A DNA stretch of 41,182 nt from Bacillus sp. AFS088145 (GCF_002564465.1 NZ_NUUX01000030.1:30047-71228); one strand, 5' to 3'. Counted from the first letter of the stretch, positions 26,634 through 34,975 are shown. Made by a program: numbers and translations. Notes: generated from the letters alone by a model not told the origin.

Positions 26634-27440
26634 ATGCCAATTAGTCATTTAAAAGAGTTATCGATTCATTATCAAGAATCAGGTGAAGGACAAGCACTTG
26701 TAATTTTACATGGTTTAGGAAACAATTCTCAGTCATGGAAGCATCAATTAAGTGAATTGAAGGAACAGTATAGAGTAATTGTTTGGGACGCACCGGGTTA
26801 TGGTGGGAGTTCCGATTTACAAACGGAGTTTCGTGAATTTTCCGAGTTTGCTAATGTTCTTAAAGAGTTTTTGGATAGTCTAGGGCTAGATTCTATCTAT
26901 TTACTAGGTCATTCAATGGGATCGGCAATTGCAATTGATTTTACGAATCGTTTTCCACATATGGTCGATGCGTTAATTATTTCAGATGCAACACGTGGAG
27001 CAGCTGGGTTAAGTAGAGAAGAAAACGAGAAAAAACTTCAAAATAGATTAAACTCCATTGAAAATCTACATCCAACTGCACTAGCCAGAAAAAGAGTAAT
27101 AGCATTACTTGCGCCAAATGCATCGGCTGAGGTTATAAAAGAGGCCGAACGTATAATGTCACAAGTACGTTTATCTGGTTACCGTTCTGTTTCCTACTCA
27201 TTATCGAACTTAAACCAAATGGAGATTCTGTCTTCAATATCTGTTCCAACACTTGTTATGTGTGGGGAGTTAGATCAAGTAACTCCAGTAAGTGAGTCAC
27301 AAATATTTCACGAGTTGATTCCAAATTCGGAATTTGTTATTGTTCCAAATACAGGGCATTTATGCTATCAAGAAGATCCTAAAATATTTAATCAATCCGT
27401 GTTAAACTTTTTAAAGAAACAACCGATAAGTCAAAAGTAG
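26634..27440 (+). CDS. Alpha/beta hydrolase, probable meta-cleavage-product hydrolase
   Basis: This cytoplasmic serine hydrolase is about 268 residues long. The catalytic triad is visible: S94 in GHSMG, D214 in GELDQVTP and H242 in NTGHLCYQEDP. The oxyanion segment is LHGLGNNSQSW. The overall pattern fits C-C bond hydrolases of aromatic pathways (BphD/MhpC type) that split the ring-fission product of an extradiol dioxygenase, and such a dioxygenase is encoded nearby. The ATG at 26634 lies 8 nt after GGAGGT; earlier in-frame starts at 26601 and 26628 are poorly placed. It is the first gene of the hydrolase-iclR operon. The substrate is inferred from context only. Confidence 0.82.
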   Translation: MPISHLKELSIHYQESGEGQALVILHGLGNNSQSWKHQLSELKEQYRVIVWDAPGYGGSSDLQTEFREFSEFANVLKEFLDSLGLDSIYLLGHSMGSAIAIDFTNRFPHMVDALIISDATRGAAGLSREENEKKLQNRLNSIENLHPTALARKRVIALLAPNASAEVIKEAERIMSQVRLSGYRSVSYSLSNLNQMEILSSISVPTLVMCGELDQVTPVSESQIFHELIPNSEFVIVPNTGHLCYQEDPKIFNQSVLNFLKKQPISQK

Positions 27441-27473
27441 AATTAAATCTATGTATTAGGAGAGGTTTGCTCG

Positions 27474-28277
27474 ATGGATAATGTAGAAAAAGAAAAATAT
27501 AGCGCCAATTCTTTAGTTAGAGGGTTAGAAATTATTAAGCTTTTTAATGAGGAACATCCTAGTTTGTCACTCTCAGAGATTGCAAAAAAGTTAGGGGTAA
27601 GCAGAACAGTACCTTATCGATTACTTTATACATTGCAGTCAATTGGATACTTAACACAGGATGAAAATACGAAACAATATGCGTTAACTCCTAAAGTTCT
27701 TGAATTAGGTTTTAGTTATATAAATAGCTTGAAAATACCTGAAATTGCACAACCTTATATGGAATCATTACGTGATGAAATAGGTGCTTCTTGTCATTTG
27801 TCAATTTTAGATGGACATGAAGTAGTTTATGTTGGGAGTGCACCAGTTAGAGGGGTGTCGGCAGTCAATGTCAATATTGGTTTAAGACTACCAGCTCATG
27901 CAACTGCAAATGGAAAGCTACTTCTTGCATACGAGCCAAAGGAAAGTCTTATGCAACTGTTCCAAGTTACAAATTTAACACCTTATACAGATAAAACGTT
28001 AACGACGCCTGGAGAGTTCATGGATCAATTAGAAAAAATACGTCAAAATGGCTATTCAATGACTAGTGGAGAGTTTCATCAAGGTATTCATTCAATCGCT
28101 GCACCTATTTACGGTAGAACAGGAAAGGTATTGGCAGCACTGAATATCGTAGCGACTGAATTATCTTATCAGGAAGATTTCATGAATAAAGTTGCATTGC
28201 CTAAACTTCTAGATGTTTCTGTTTTACTATCAAACTATATGGGTTACAATGGCAGAGTTTCAAATCAGGTAAAATAG
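27474..28277 (+). CDS. IclR-family transcriptional regulator
   Basis: This DNA-binding protein of 267 residues usually responds to an aromatic or small organic acid. The N-terminal winged helix-turn-helix covers about residues 12-70 (LSLSEIAKKLGVSRTVPYRLLYTL). The C-terminal ligand-binding domain carries GLRLPAHATANGKLLLA and SIAAPIYGRTGKVLAALNI. It follows the hydrolase gene by 33 nt with AGGAGAGG before the start, and a terminator comes after it. Three promoters of the island carry similar palindromes, so it likely controls its own operon, the divergent transporter and the cupin gene. Whether it represses or activates is not known; the operator positions favour repression. Confidence 0.9.
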   Translation: MDNVEKEKYSANSLVRGLEIIKLFNEEHPSLSLSEIAKKLGVSRTVPYRLLYTLQSIGYLTQDENTKQYALTPKVLELGFSYINSLKIPEIAQPYMESLRDEIGASCHLSILDGHEVVYVGSAPVRGVSAVNVNIGLRLPAHATANGKLLLAYEPKESLMQLFQVTNLTPYTDKTLTTPGEFMDQLEKIRQNGYSMTSGEFHQGIHSIAAPIYGRTGKVLAALNIVATELSYQEDFMNKVALPKLLDVSVLLSNYMGYNGRVSNQVK

Positions 28278-28285
28278 TTCAAGTT

Positions 28286-28329
28286 AAAAAATATGGGTTC
28301 CCAAATTAAGGGAATCCATATTTTTTTTG
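28286..28329 (+). terminator. Terminator after the iclR-type gene
   Basis: AAAATATGG-TTCCC and GGGAA-CCATATTTT form a 14-bp stem with one mismatch and a 7-nt loop. Eight Ts follow. Confidence 0.85.
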
Positions 28330-28415
28330 CAAAAAAAACTAGTTATAAACCTTGAATAGACAGTGATTTTTTATATTTAACTTTTACGACATATCAAAAT
28401 TTTCTAAAAACTATG

Positions 28416-28444
28416 TTGACACAAAGAGTAATCCGTCCTAGAAT
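28416..28444 (+). promoter_or_regulatory. Sigma-A promoter of the cupin gene
   Basis: TTGACA (28416-28421), a 17-nt spacer and TAGAAT (28439-28444) form a near-consensus promoter about 100 nt before the cupin start. Confidence 0.75.
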
Positions 28445-28456
28445 TATTTTATAGAT

Positions 28457-28481
28457 AAAACACTGTTTTGTATATGAAACA
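28457..28481. promoter_or_regulatory. Candidate IclR-family operator at the cupin promoter
   Basis: Two overlapping palindromes are present: AAAACACTGTTTT (28457-28469, a perfect 6-1-6 palindrome) and TGTTTTGTATATGAAACA (28464-28481). The first repeats the element at the transporter promoter and the second repeats the one at the hydrolase promoter. They start 12 nt after the -10 box. Confidence 0.68.
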
Positions 28482-28547
28482 CATTAAATGTTCAAGGCAA
28501 AACATTTTGTTTAAAAAAAGAACAACAATACAGGGAGGATTTTTAAA

Positions 28548-29081
28548 ATGACAAATGAAACATTTTCAGTTAAAGAATTTGAAAAAAAATACGTGGCTCG
28601 CTTAGAAGATCGTACGCTAGATTGGAATGTATTAAAGTTTCAAGAGGAAATTGATCCGAGATATAAGCGTGCTCAAATGCGTTATATTGGACGCGGTGCG
28701 ACAGCGAATAATGATTCAAATGTAATTACAGCAGAACATTTTACATTAAGTACAATGATTCTACCTCCTGGCTGTATTGGACCTTTACATCTCCACGATG
28801 ATGTAGAAGAAGTATTTTTTATTCTTGAGGGAGAAGTTACTGCTTTAATTCAAGAAGTTGGCAAAGATGAAGTACATGAAATTAAATTAAAAGCTAGAGA
28901 TTGTATCAGTTCTCCTCCTGGTGTTCATCGAGGCATTAGAAATGATGGAGATACTGAAGCACGTATGTTAGTTATGCTTGGCGCAGTGAAACCAAACCTA
29001 CCAACCTATCCAGAAGGTAGCGCGCTTGAAGAACTACGTAAACAACGTGCTAAAGAAAGAGAAGCAATCATCAAAGGTTAA
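28548..29081 (+). CDS. Cupin-domain protein of an aromatic-catabolism cluster
   Basis: This single-domain cupin has 177 residues. The cupin motif 1 is PPGCIGPLHLHDDVEEVFFILEGE around residues 75-100, with likely metal ligands HLHDDVEE. Motif 2 is ISSPPGVHRGIRNDGD at about 125. A helical, charged C-terminal tail follows. Many cupins next to ring-cleavage genes are metal-dependent dioxygenases or isomerases, or small-molecule binding proteins; none of these roles can be chosen from the sequence. It has its own strong promoter and operator, and a strong terminator-like hairpin follows. It may therefore be transcribed at a higher level than the genes after it. Confidence 0.85.
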   Translation: MTNETFSVKEFEKKYVARLEDRTLDWNVLKFQEEIDPRYKRAQMRYIGRGATANNDSNVITAEHFTLSTMILPPGCIGPLHLHDDVEEVFFILEGEVTALIQEVGKDEVHEIKLKARDCISSPPGVHRGIRNDGDTEARMLVMLGAVKPNLPTYPEGSALEELRKQRAKEREAIIKG

Positions 29082-29090
29082 TTAAAAAAA

Positions 29091-29140
29091 TTGAAAAAGG
29101 GTCAGCTGCATTTTGAATAAATTGCAGCTGCCTTTTTCAA
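29091..29140 (+). terminator. Strong terminator-like stem-loop after the cupin gene
   Basis: TTGAAAAAGG-CAGCTGCA pairs with TGCAGCTG-CCTTTTTCAA with a small bulge, and the T-run is inside the 3' arm. It should end or greatly reduce transcription before the dioxygenase gene. Confidence 0.78.
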
Positions 29141-29153
29141 TAGAGTAAATAAA

Positions 29154-29167
29154 AGAAAGCGCTTTAT
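29154..29167. promoter_or_regulatory. cre-like site before the extradiol dioxygenase gene
   Basis: AGAAAGCGCTTTAT has the palindromic core AAAGCGCTTT, close to the ideal cre TGAAAGCGCTTTCA, with mismatches only near the ends. It lies just before the ribosome-binding site of the dioxygenase gene. It may mediate CcpA control or a CcpA road-block. Confidence 0.5.
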
Positions 29168-29191
29168 ATAGATAAATGGGAGGGATTGTTG

Positions 29192-30112
29192 TTGCTAGGA
29201 ATTACTCATTTAAGACATATAAGTTTAATCACACCAAACTTTGACGAACAAGTGAACTTTTACGAAAAAGTTTGGGGTTTAGATCGTGTAAATGATTCGG
29301 ATGACAAGATTGCATATTTTCGAGGGGCAGGACCTGAGCATCATATACTAAGCCTTCGTAAGGGTGATAAATGCGGTTTGCATCATATCGCATTCGGAAT
29401 GGTCGATAAAAATGCAGTTGATCGTGCAGTGGAAATCTTACATTCAAAAGGTGTACATATTGTTGAAGAGCCCGGTTATTTGGATGAAGCTGGTGGAGGA
29501 TATGGACTTCGATTTGTTGATCCAGAAAACCGTGTAATTGAACTTTCTGCTTGGGTAGAGGTTCAAACATCGATTTGGACTAATAAAAACGTTGATCCTG
29601 TGAAATTAAACCATGTAGTTATGAACACAAAAGATTTAGATATGATCGTGGAGTTTTATACGGATGTGCTCGGATTCAAAGTGACGGATTGGAGTGAGCA
29701 CCAAATGTCCTTCTTAAGGTGTAATCGAAAACATCACTCGATTGCATTTAACCAAGATGCACACGCTTCAGTTAATCATATTGCTTACGAGGTTGATTCG
29801 GTGGATGAACTGATGCGAGGCATTAGTAATGTTAGGAAAGCCGGACTAAATGAGTTATGGGGTCCAGGGCGACATGGTCCTGGTAATAATATCTTTTGTT
29901 ATTTTCAAGATCTCGGTGGATTTGTCATGGAATATACATGTTATCTTGAAACAATTGAAGATGAGGCTGAATGGAGAGCGCGAGTTTGGAAGCGCGTGCC
30001 ACATCTAATGGATCAATGGGGAATTGCTGGCCCACCAAAACCAGAAGCTCGTAAAGCGATGGGCGGAGAGCCAGATACTGGCTGGGTAGATACAACAGTT
30101 AAAGTACGATAA
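29192..30112 (+). CDS. Extradiol (type I, VOC) ring-cleavage dioxygenase
   Basis: This iron(II)-dependent catechol 2,3-dioxygenase-like enzyme has two vicinal-oxygen-chelate domains. The first starts GITHLRHISLITPNF; the second starts near residue 137. The three metal ligands are in the active C-terminal domain as expected: H141 (KLNHVVM), H196 (SVNHIAYE) and E247 (GGFVMEYTC). The family active-site residues HHSIAF are also seen. The length of about 306 residues is normal. Translation starts at one of three consecutive TTG codons; the one at 29192 has the best 7-nt spacing from GGGAGGG. It would open the ring of a catechol made by the Rieske enzyme and dihydrodiol dehydrogenase encoded downstream. 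Confidence 0.9.
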   Translation: MLGITHLRHISLITPNFDEQVNFYEKVWGLDRVNDSDDKIAYFRGAGPEHHILSLRKGDKCGLHHIAFGMVDKNAVDRAVEILHSKGVHIVEEPGYLDEAGGGYGLRFVDPENRVIELSAWVEVQTSIWTNKNVDPVKLNHVVMNTKDLDMIVEFYTDVLGFKVTDWSEHQMSFLRCNRKHHSIAFNQDAHASVNHIAYEVDSVDELMRGISNVRKAGLNELWGPGRHGPGNNIFCYFQDLGGFVMEYTCYLETIEDEAEWRARVWKRVPHLMDQWGIAGPPKPEARKAMGGEPDTGWVDTTVKVR

Positions 30113-30175
30113 AAAGTTTAAATAAAAATGCTTTAAGGAATACGAACCATGAAAGCATTAATAAGGGGTGACGGG

Positions 30176-30967
30176 ATGGATCTTGGGTTAAAAGGAAAAG
30201 TTGCAGTAATTATGGGTGGCACCTCTGGTGTTGGACTGAAGACAGCTGAATTATTTTTAGGTGAAGGTGCTAAAGTAGCAATTTGCGGAAGAAGCAAGGA
30301 GCGTGCAGATAAAGCATTAAAGCATTTACTCTCATATGGCAAAAGCGAAGATCTATTTGCTGCGACCTGTGATGTTACATCAAAAGAGGAAGTTAACTCG
30401 TTTATTCAACAAACTGCAGAAAAGTTCGGTGGAATTGATACGTTAGTGAATGCAGCTGGTCAAAGTGTTATGGGGCACTTTTTCGATATTACAGATGAAC
30501 AGTGGCAGGAACAAATTCAATTAAAGTATTTCGCAATTATATATGCAGTTCGTGCAACTCATCCTTATTTAGTGAAAAGAGGAGGGGGCCGAATTATTAA
30601 TATAAATGCAACTCTAGCAAAAGAGCCTGAGCGTTATATGGTAGCAACAGCAGCGACACGTGCAGGACTTTTAAATTTAAGCAAAACATTATCTCAAGAA
30701 TTAGCATCAGACAATATTTTAGTAAATTCAGTAAGTCTTGGATTAATTCGAACAGATCAATGGGAACGTAGAAGGCTGAAAAATGCTCCTGATATGGATC
30801 CCGAAGAATATTATAAAGATCTTGCGATAAAAAGAAATATTCCACTAGGTCGTGTAGGTGAAGCGGAAGAAGTTGCTAGTGTAATTGTTTTTCTTGCTTC
30901 AGACAAAGCGAGTTATGTAGCTGGTTCTACAATTGAAACTGCAGGTGCAATCGGTAAAGCACTTTAA
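30176..30967 (+). CDS. Short-chain dehydrogenase with non-canonical active site
   Basis: This Rossmann protein of about 263 residues has the cofactor motif GGTSGVG near residue 17 and NAAGQSVMG in the middle. The C-terminal part is that of a classical SDR (VNSVSLGLIRTDQW, FLASDKASYVAGSTIETAGA). The usual Tyr-x3-Lys pair is absent: in the alignable segment VATAATRAGLLNLSKTL the positions are T158 and R162, with a tyrosine only at 154. The catalytic serine region reads NINAT. It may use another mechanism or have lost reductase activity. An in-frame ATG at 30149 is possible, but AAGGGG with 7-nt spacing favours 30176. It is co-transcribed with the dioxygenase and the ThDP enzyme. Confidence 0.85.
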   Translation: MDLGLKGKVAVIMGGTSGVGLKTAELFLGEGAKVAICGRSKERADKALKHLLSYGKSEDLFAATCDVTSKEEVNSFIQQTAEKFGGIDTLVNAAGQSVMGHFFDITDEQWQEQIQLKYFAIIYAVRATHPYLVKRGGGRIININATLAKEPERYMVATAATRAGLLNLSKTLSQELASDNILVNSVSLGLIRTDQWERRRLKNAPDMDPEEYYKDLAIKRNIPLGRVGEAEEVASVIVFLASDKASYVAGSTIETAGAIGKAL

Positions 30968-30998
30968 ATAAATTATTAGACAAAGGTAGGATACTAAG

Positions 30999-32687
30999 AT
31001 GAAAAATCAAGAAGAGATCGTATTTACTACTGCGGATGCCGTCGTAAAAGAGTTAGTTCAAGCAGGTGTAGAAGTCGCTTTTGGAATCGTAAGTATTCAC
31101 AATATGCCCATCTATGACGCGATTCTAAGAGATGGAAGTATCAAACTAATCTGTTCACGTGGCGAAAGTGGAGCAGTAAATATGGCAGATGGCTATGCAC
31201 GTGCGACAGGCAAATTAGGTGTTGTTATTACTAGTACAGGAACAGGAGCTGGAAACGCTGCTGGATCATTAGTAGAAGCATGGGCAGCTGGAGTTCCACT
31301 ACTTCATTTGACTGGAGAAGTAGCATCACCTTATCTAGGTACAGGTAAAGGTTACATACATGAATGCAAGGATCAGCTGTCATTGATGAGCGGTGCCTGT
31401 AAAAATGCTGTAAGACTTAGAAGACCAGAACAAACAGCTGGTGTAGTAAGAAAAGCAATTGAAGAAGCATTAACTGCTCCAACAGGACCAGTTAGCTTAG
31501 AAATTCCAATCGACTTTCAATCAGCAATTATCGAGGACGTTTCAATCGATAAGGTACAGGTAGATGTTTTTAAACCGCAACTAACTACAGTTATACCAGA
31601 AATCGCAATTTCAAAAATTTCAGAAGCACGTCGTCCAGTTATTTGGGCTGGTGGCGGTGTTATTTCTGCTAATGCTTCAAAAGAGTTAACAAATTTAGCA
31701 GAAATTCTTGGAGCTGCTGTCATTACAAGTCAATCTGGAAAAGGTTCGATACCAGAAGATCATGAGCAATGTATAGGTCATTTTGCAGCCAATGAGTCGA
31801 CAAAAGAGTTTTTGAGAAATGCAGATTTATTGATTAGTGTAGGTGTACGCTTCAGAGGAAATGAAACTTCTAACTGGAAAGTCCCTGTCCCGGAAGAACA
31901 TATTTCGATTGATGCAGATTTTAATGCAATTAATCGAAATTATAAAGCAACAGTTGGGTTAGTCGGAGATGCAAAAGATATTTTATCGGCTCTAATTAAT
32001 AAAATCGATGAAAAGTCTATTTCGGTTTTACCTTCTTATATAGAAGAAGTACGTTCATTAAGAAATGAAGTGAGGGGACAACTTCGTAAAACACTTGGCC
32101 CGTTTGAACAATTTGTAGATGGAATGAGAGAGATTTTACCGAGAGATACGATTTTGGTTCGAGATGTGACAGTACAAGCAAATGTCTGGGGTAGTAGAAT
32201 ATTCGACATTTATGAACCGAGAACATCTATTCACGCATCCGGGGGAGGAATCGGTCAGGGTCTTCCTACAGCTATTGGAGCTCAACTGGGTTGCCCTCAT
32301 CAAACGGTCGTATTAATGGCTGGAGATGGTGGGTTTATGGTTAATGTAGGTGAAATGGTGACTGCAGCTGAAGAAAATCTTCCTATTATTGTTGTGTTAT
32401 TTGATGATTCTGGCTATGGGGTTCTTCGTAATATTCAAGAAGCGGCATACGGTCGTCAAGTAGCAGTGAATTTATTAAGTCCCGATTTTGTAAAACTAGC
32501 TGAGTCAATGCATTTTGAAGCAGCACGTATTGGATCAGGGGACGAATTCGTTAATGAACTAAAGAAGGCAACTAAAAGTAGAAAGCCAACGATGATCGTT
32601 GTAGATATGGAAGCAGTTGGACCTATGGCAATACCTTTTGGTGGACCTCCAGGAGCAGCTGAAAGTTTTAAGCCAAAAAAATTATAA
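30999..32687 (+). CDS. Thiamine-diphosphate-dependent enzyme (acetolactate synthase/decarboxylase-like)
   Basis: This 562-residue enzyme has the three-domain POX/AHAS architecture. The cofactor-activating glutamate is E56 in CSRGESGAVNMADGYARATG. The central domain is at about 190-330. The ThDP-binding motif starts at G442-D443-G444 in MAGDGGFMVNVGEM and ends near DDSGYGVLRN. Family members include acetolactate synthase, benzoylformate and other 2-oxoacid decarboxylases, and oxalyl-CoA-type enzymes. In this catabolic cluster, directly before an aldehyde dehydrogenase, a 2-oxoacid decarboxylase or carboligase/lyase that yields an aldehyde is most likely. The exact reaction is unknown. Spacing to the aldehyde dehydrogenase is 12 nt. 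Confidence 0.88.
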   Translation: MKNQEEIVFTTADAVVKELVQAGVEVAFGIVSIHNMPIYDAILRDGSIKLICSRGESGAVNMADGYARATGKLGVVITSTGTGAGNAAGSLVEAWAAGVPLLHLTGEVASPYLGTGKGYIHECKDQLSLMSGACKNAVRLRRPEQTAGVVRKAIEEALTAPTGPVSLEIPIDFQSAIIEDVSIDKVQVDVFKPQLTTVIPEIAISKISEARRPVIWAGGGVISANASKELTNLAEILGAAVITSQSGKGSIPEDHEQCIGHFAANESTKEFLRNADLLISVGVRFRGNETSNWKVPVPEEHISIDADFNAINRNYKATVGLVGDAKDILSALINKIDEKSISVLPSYIEEVRSLRNEVRGQLRKTLGPFEQFVDGMREILPRDTILVRDVTVQANVWGSRIFDIYEPRTSIHASGGGIGQGLPTAIGAQLGCPHQTVVLMAGDGGFMVNVGEMVTAAEENLPIIVVLFDDSGYGVLRNIQEAAYGRQVAVNLLSPDFVKLAESMHFEAARIGSGDEFVNELKKATKSRKPTMIVVDMEAVGPMAIPFGGPPGAAESFKPKKL

Positions 32688-32699
32688 AGGAGATTCAAT

Positions 32700-34145
32700 A
32701 TGATTTCGACATATCCAGTTGTATCAGGGAGATATCTCATAAATGGTGAATGGAAAGAAAGTAATGAAACATCAAATATTATTAATCCTGCAAATAAGTC
32801 TGAAGTAATCGGCAAAGTTGCATTATGTACTGAGGAAATCGTAAACGAAGCAATTAATGCTGCATCGATTGCATTTAAACTTTGGTCACAGAGTGAGATC
32901 CAGGAACGTGTAGAAAGAATGAAGGCAGCAGCGCAGGAACTTTCTAAAATCATTGAAGAACATGTTTCATTATTTGTGCGTGAAAATGGAAAAACACTAG
33001 TAGAAGCTAAAAAAGACTTATTACGCTGCGTTGAAGTAATGAGTGGTGGAGCGGATGAACTGCTAAAATGGTGGAACCCAGAATTACTTCCAGGAAATCA
33101 AAAAGTTCAAGTAAGAAGAAGAGCTAGAGGGGTTACTGCAGTAATTACTCCATGGAATTCTCCAATGATTTTAACATTTAAGCGAGTGATTCCTGCTGTT
33201 TTAGCAGGTAATACAGTTGTTGTGAAACCTGCGACCAATTGTCCACTTACCATTATGGCTTGTTTAAAAGTAGTGGCTGCACATTTTCCGCCTAGTGTAA
33301 TTAATATTGTAACAGGTTCTGGAAAAATGATTGGTGACAAGCTTTGTTCTGACTCACGTGTTCGTACGATTGCTTTTGTCGGAAGTACACAAACAGGTAA
33401 AGAGATTATGAAAAAGTCTTCAGGAAATCTTCAAAAAGTATATATGGAGCTAGGTGGGAATGATCCTGCAATCATTTTAGAAGATGCAAATTTAGATGAA
33501 GAAGCTATTAAACGATTAAGAATGAGTATTTTAAAAGCGGCTGGCCAAGTATGTTCGGCTATTAAACGCGTATATGTACAAGAATCTAGATATGTTGAAT
33601 TAGTAAAAAAATTAAAGAAAGAATTTGAGCGTATTGTTGTAGGTGATGGTATTCAACCAGATGTAACGATGGGTCCATTAAATAATAAAGCTCAGTATGA
33701 CTATGTTAACGGATTAATCGAGCGTACTGAAAAAGCAGGTGCAAATGTAATAACAGCCGGAATTCAACTGAATCCTGAAATGTGGGATCAAGGATACTAC
33801 ATCTTACCAACAATCGTAACAGGAGTTGACCAACAAAGTGAGATTGTTCGTGCAGAACAATTTGGACCAGTAATTCCTATTCTACCTTTTTCAACTATTG
33901 ACGAAGTTATCAAACTAGCAAATGATAGTGAATTTGGCTTAAGGGCTTCTGTTTGGACGGAAAATGAAGAATTAGCAGTTGAAATGGCAGATCGATTAGA
34001 AGCAGGCGCAGTTTTTCATAATAATCATACCATCTTTAGTGATTTAGCATTGGATTTTCCAGGGTTAAAAGAGAGTGGTGTTTCAAGAGAAACAAGACAC
34101 TGTGGATTGGAATTTTTTGCAGATTCATACGGATTTGCAAATTAA
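32700..34145 (+). CDS. NAD(P)-dependent aldehyde dehydrogenase
   Basis: This enzyme of 481 residues belongs to the ALDH superfamily and oxidises an aldehyde to the acid. The N-terminus has YLINGEWKES. TPWNSPMILTFKRVIPAVLAGNTVVVKPA forms the cofactor region, and FVGSTQTGKEI is the Gly-motif. The catalytic glutamate is E250 in MELGGNDP and the nucleophile is C285 in AAGQVCSAIKRVYV. The C-terminal part has AEQFGPVIPILPF. The length is normal. It follows the ThDP enzyme gene by 12 nt (AAAGGAG upstream), so the two are a functional pair. It may oxidise the aldehyde produced by that enzyme or by ring-fission. Confidence 0.92.
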   Translation: MISTYPVVSGRYLINGEWKESNETSNIINPANKSEVIGKVALCTEEIVNEAINAASIAFKLWSQSEIQERVERMKAAAQELSKIIEEHVSLFVRENGKTLVEAKKDLLRCVEVMSGGADELLKWWNPELLPGNQKVQVRRRARGVTAVITPWNSPMILTFKRVIPAVLAGNTVVVKPATNCPLTIMACLKVVAAHFPPSVINIVTGSGKMIGDKLCSDSRVRTIAFVGSTQTGKEIMKKSSGNLQKVYMELGGNDPAIILEDANLDEEAIKRLRMSILKAAGQVCSAIKRVYVQESRYVELVKKLKKEFERIVVGDGIQPDVTMGPLNNKAQYDYVNGLIERTEKAGANVITAGIQLNPEMWDQGYYILPTIVTGVDQQSEIVRAEQFGPVIPILPFSTIDEVIKLANDSEFGLRASVWTENEELAVEMADRLEAGAVFHNNHTIFSDLALDFPGLKESGVSRETRHCGLEFFADSYGFAN

Positions 34146-34160
34146 GGATGGTGAATAAGC

Positions 34161-34943
34161 ATGAAACTAGGACTAATCGGCTGTGGGAATATTGGCCAAT
34201 TCCTTCTTCAAGCAATTAATAAAGATGGGATGTTACCAGGCGGAAAGATTGTTTCAATTTATACGCGTTGTGAAGAATCAGGCGTTCAACTTGCTAAAGA
34301 ATTTGAAACGGAAAATTATCAAAGTGTAGATGCGCTACTTCTTTCAGATGTAGATTTAGTCATTGAAGCTGCAACAGTTGAAGCTGCAAAGGAGTACGCT
34401 ATAAAAGTTCTTGAAGGTGGGAAAGACTTATTGTTAAGCAGCATCGGGGTCATGGCTGATTCCACTTTTGAAGAAGAAATTCGAGAGGTTTGTACAAGAA
34501 AAGGTATAAATGTTTTCTTACCTTCAGGAGCGATCGGTGGGTTGGATATTTTAAAGTCAGCAAAAGCTGTGGGTGGTCTAGAGAATGTTTCAATTACAAC
34601 TAGAAAACCACCTGGAGCATTATCGAAAGAAGCATTAAATAAAGAAACGATTTTGTTTGAAGGCTCTGCGGCTGAAGCAATTAAGCTATACCCAAGAAAT
34701 ATTAATGTGGCAATTGTCTTATCCTTAGCTGGACTTGGTGCTAACAATACGAAAGTGAAAATTATTGCTGATCCAATTGCGATAAAAAATAGTCATTTAA
34801 TTGAAGCATCTGGTGCGTTCGGGAAACTAAAACTCGAGATTGAAAATGATCCAATGCCAAATAATCCTAAAACAAGTTATTTAGCAGCGTTAAGTGTTTT
34901 GGCAAAGTTACAAAACAAAGATAAATATGTACAAGTTGGGTAG
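34161..34943 (+). CDS. L-aspartate dehydrogenase-like (NadX-type) oxidoreductase
   Basis: This NAD(P)-dependent dehydrogenase of 260 residues has the same fold as L-aspartate dehydrogenase. The Rossmann motif GLIGCGNIGQFL is at residues 4-15. The family signature FLPSGAIGGLDILKSAK is near 128-145, and the conserved segments YPRNINVAIVLSLAG and NPKTSYLAALSVL are present. It lies 15 nt after the aldehyde dehydrogenase gene. No nadA, nadB or nadC genes are near, so NAD synthesis is not the likely role. In the context of a ThDP enzyme and an aldehyde dehydrogenase it may oxidatively deaminate an amino acid side chain of the aromatic substrate (inference). Confidence 0.85.
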   Translation: MKLGLIGCGNIGQFLLQAINKDGMLPGGKIVSIYTRCEESGVQLAKEFETENYQSVDALLLSDVDLVIEAATVEAAKEYAIKVLEGGKDLLLSSIGVMADSTFEEEIREVCTRKGINVFLPSGAIGGLDILKSAKAVGGLENVSITTRKPPGALSKEALNKETILFEGSAAEAIKLYPRNINVAIVLSLAGLGANNTKVKIIADPIAIKNSHLIEASGAFGKLKLEIENDPMPNNPKTSYLAALSVLAKLQNKDKYVQVG

Positions 34944-34975
34944 AGAGTAAAAAACATGAAGGGAGAGTGCTGTGC

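Noticed and set aside
32456-32953. Open frame of 165 codons on the minus strand across the ThDP enzyme/aldehyde dehydrogenase junction
   Set aside because: It is antisense to two well supported genes, has no recognisable domain and no ribosome-binding site of note.
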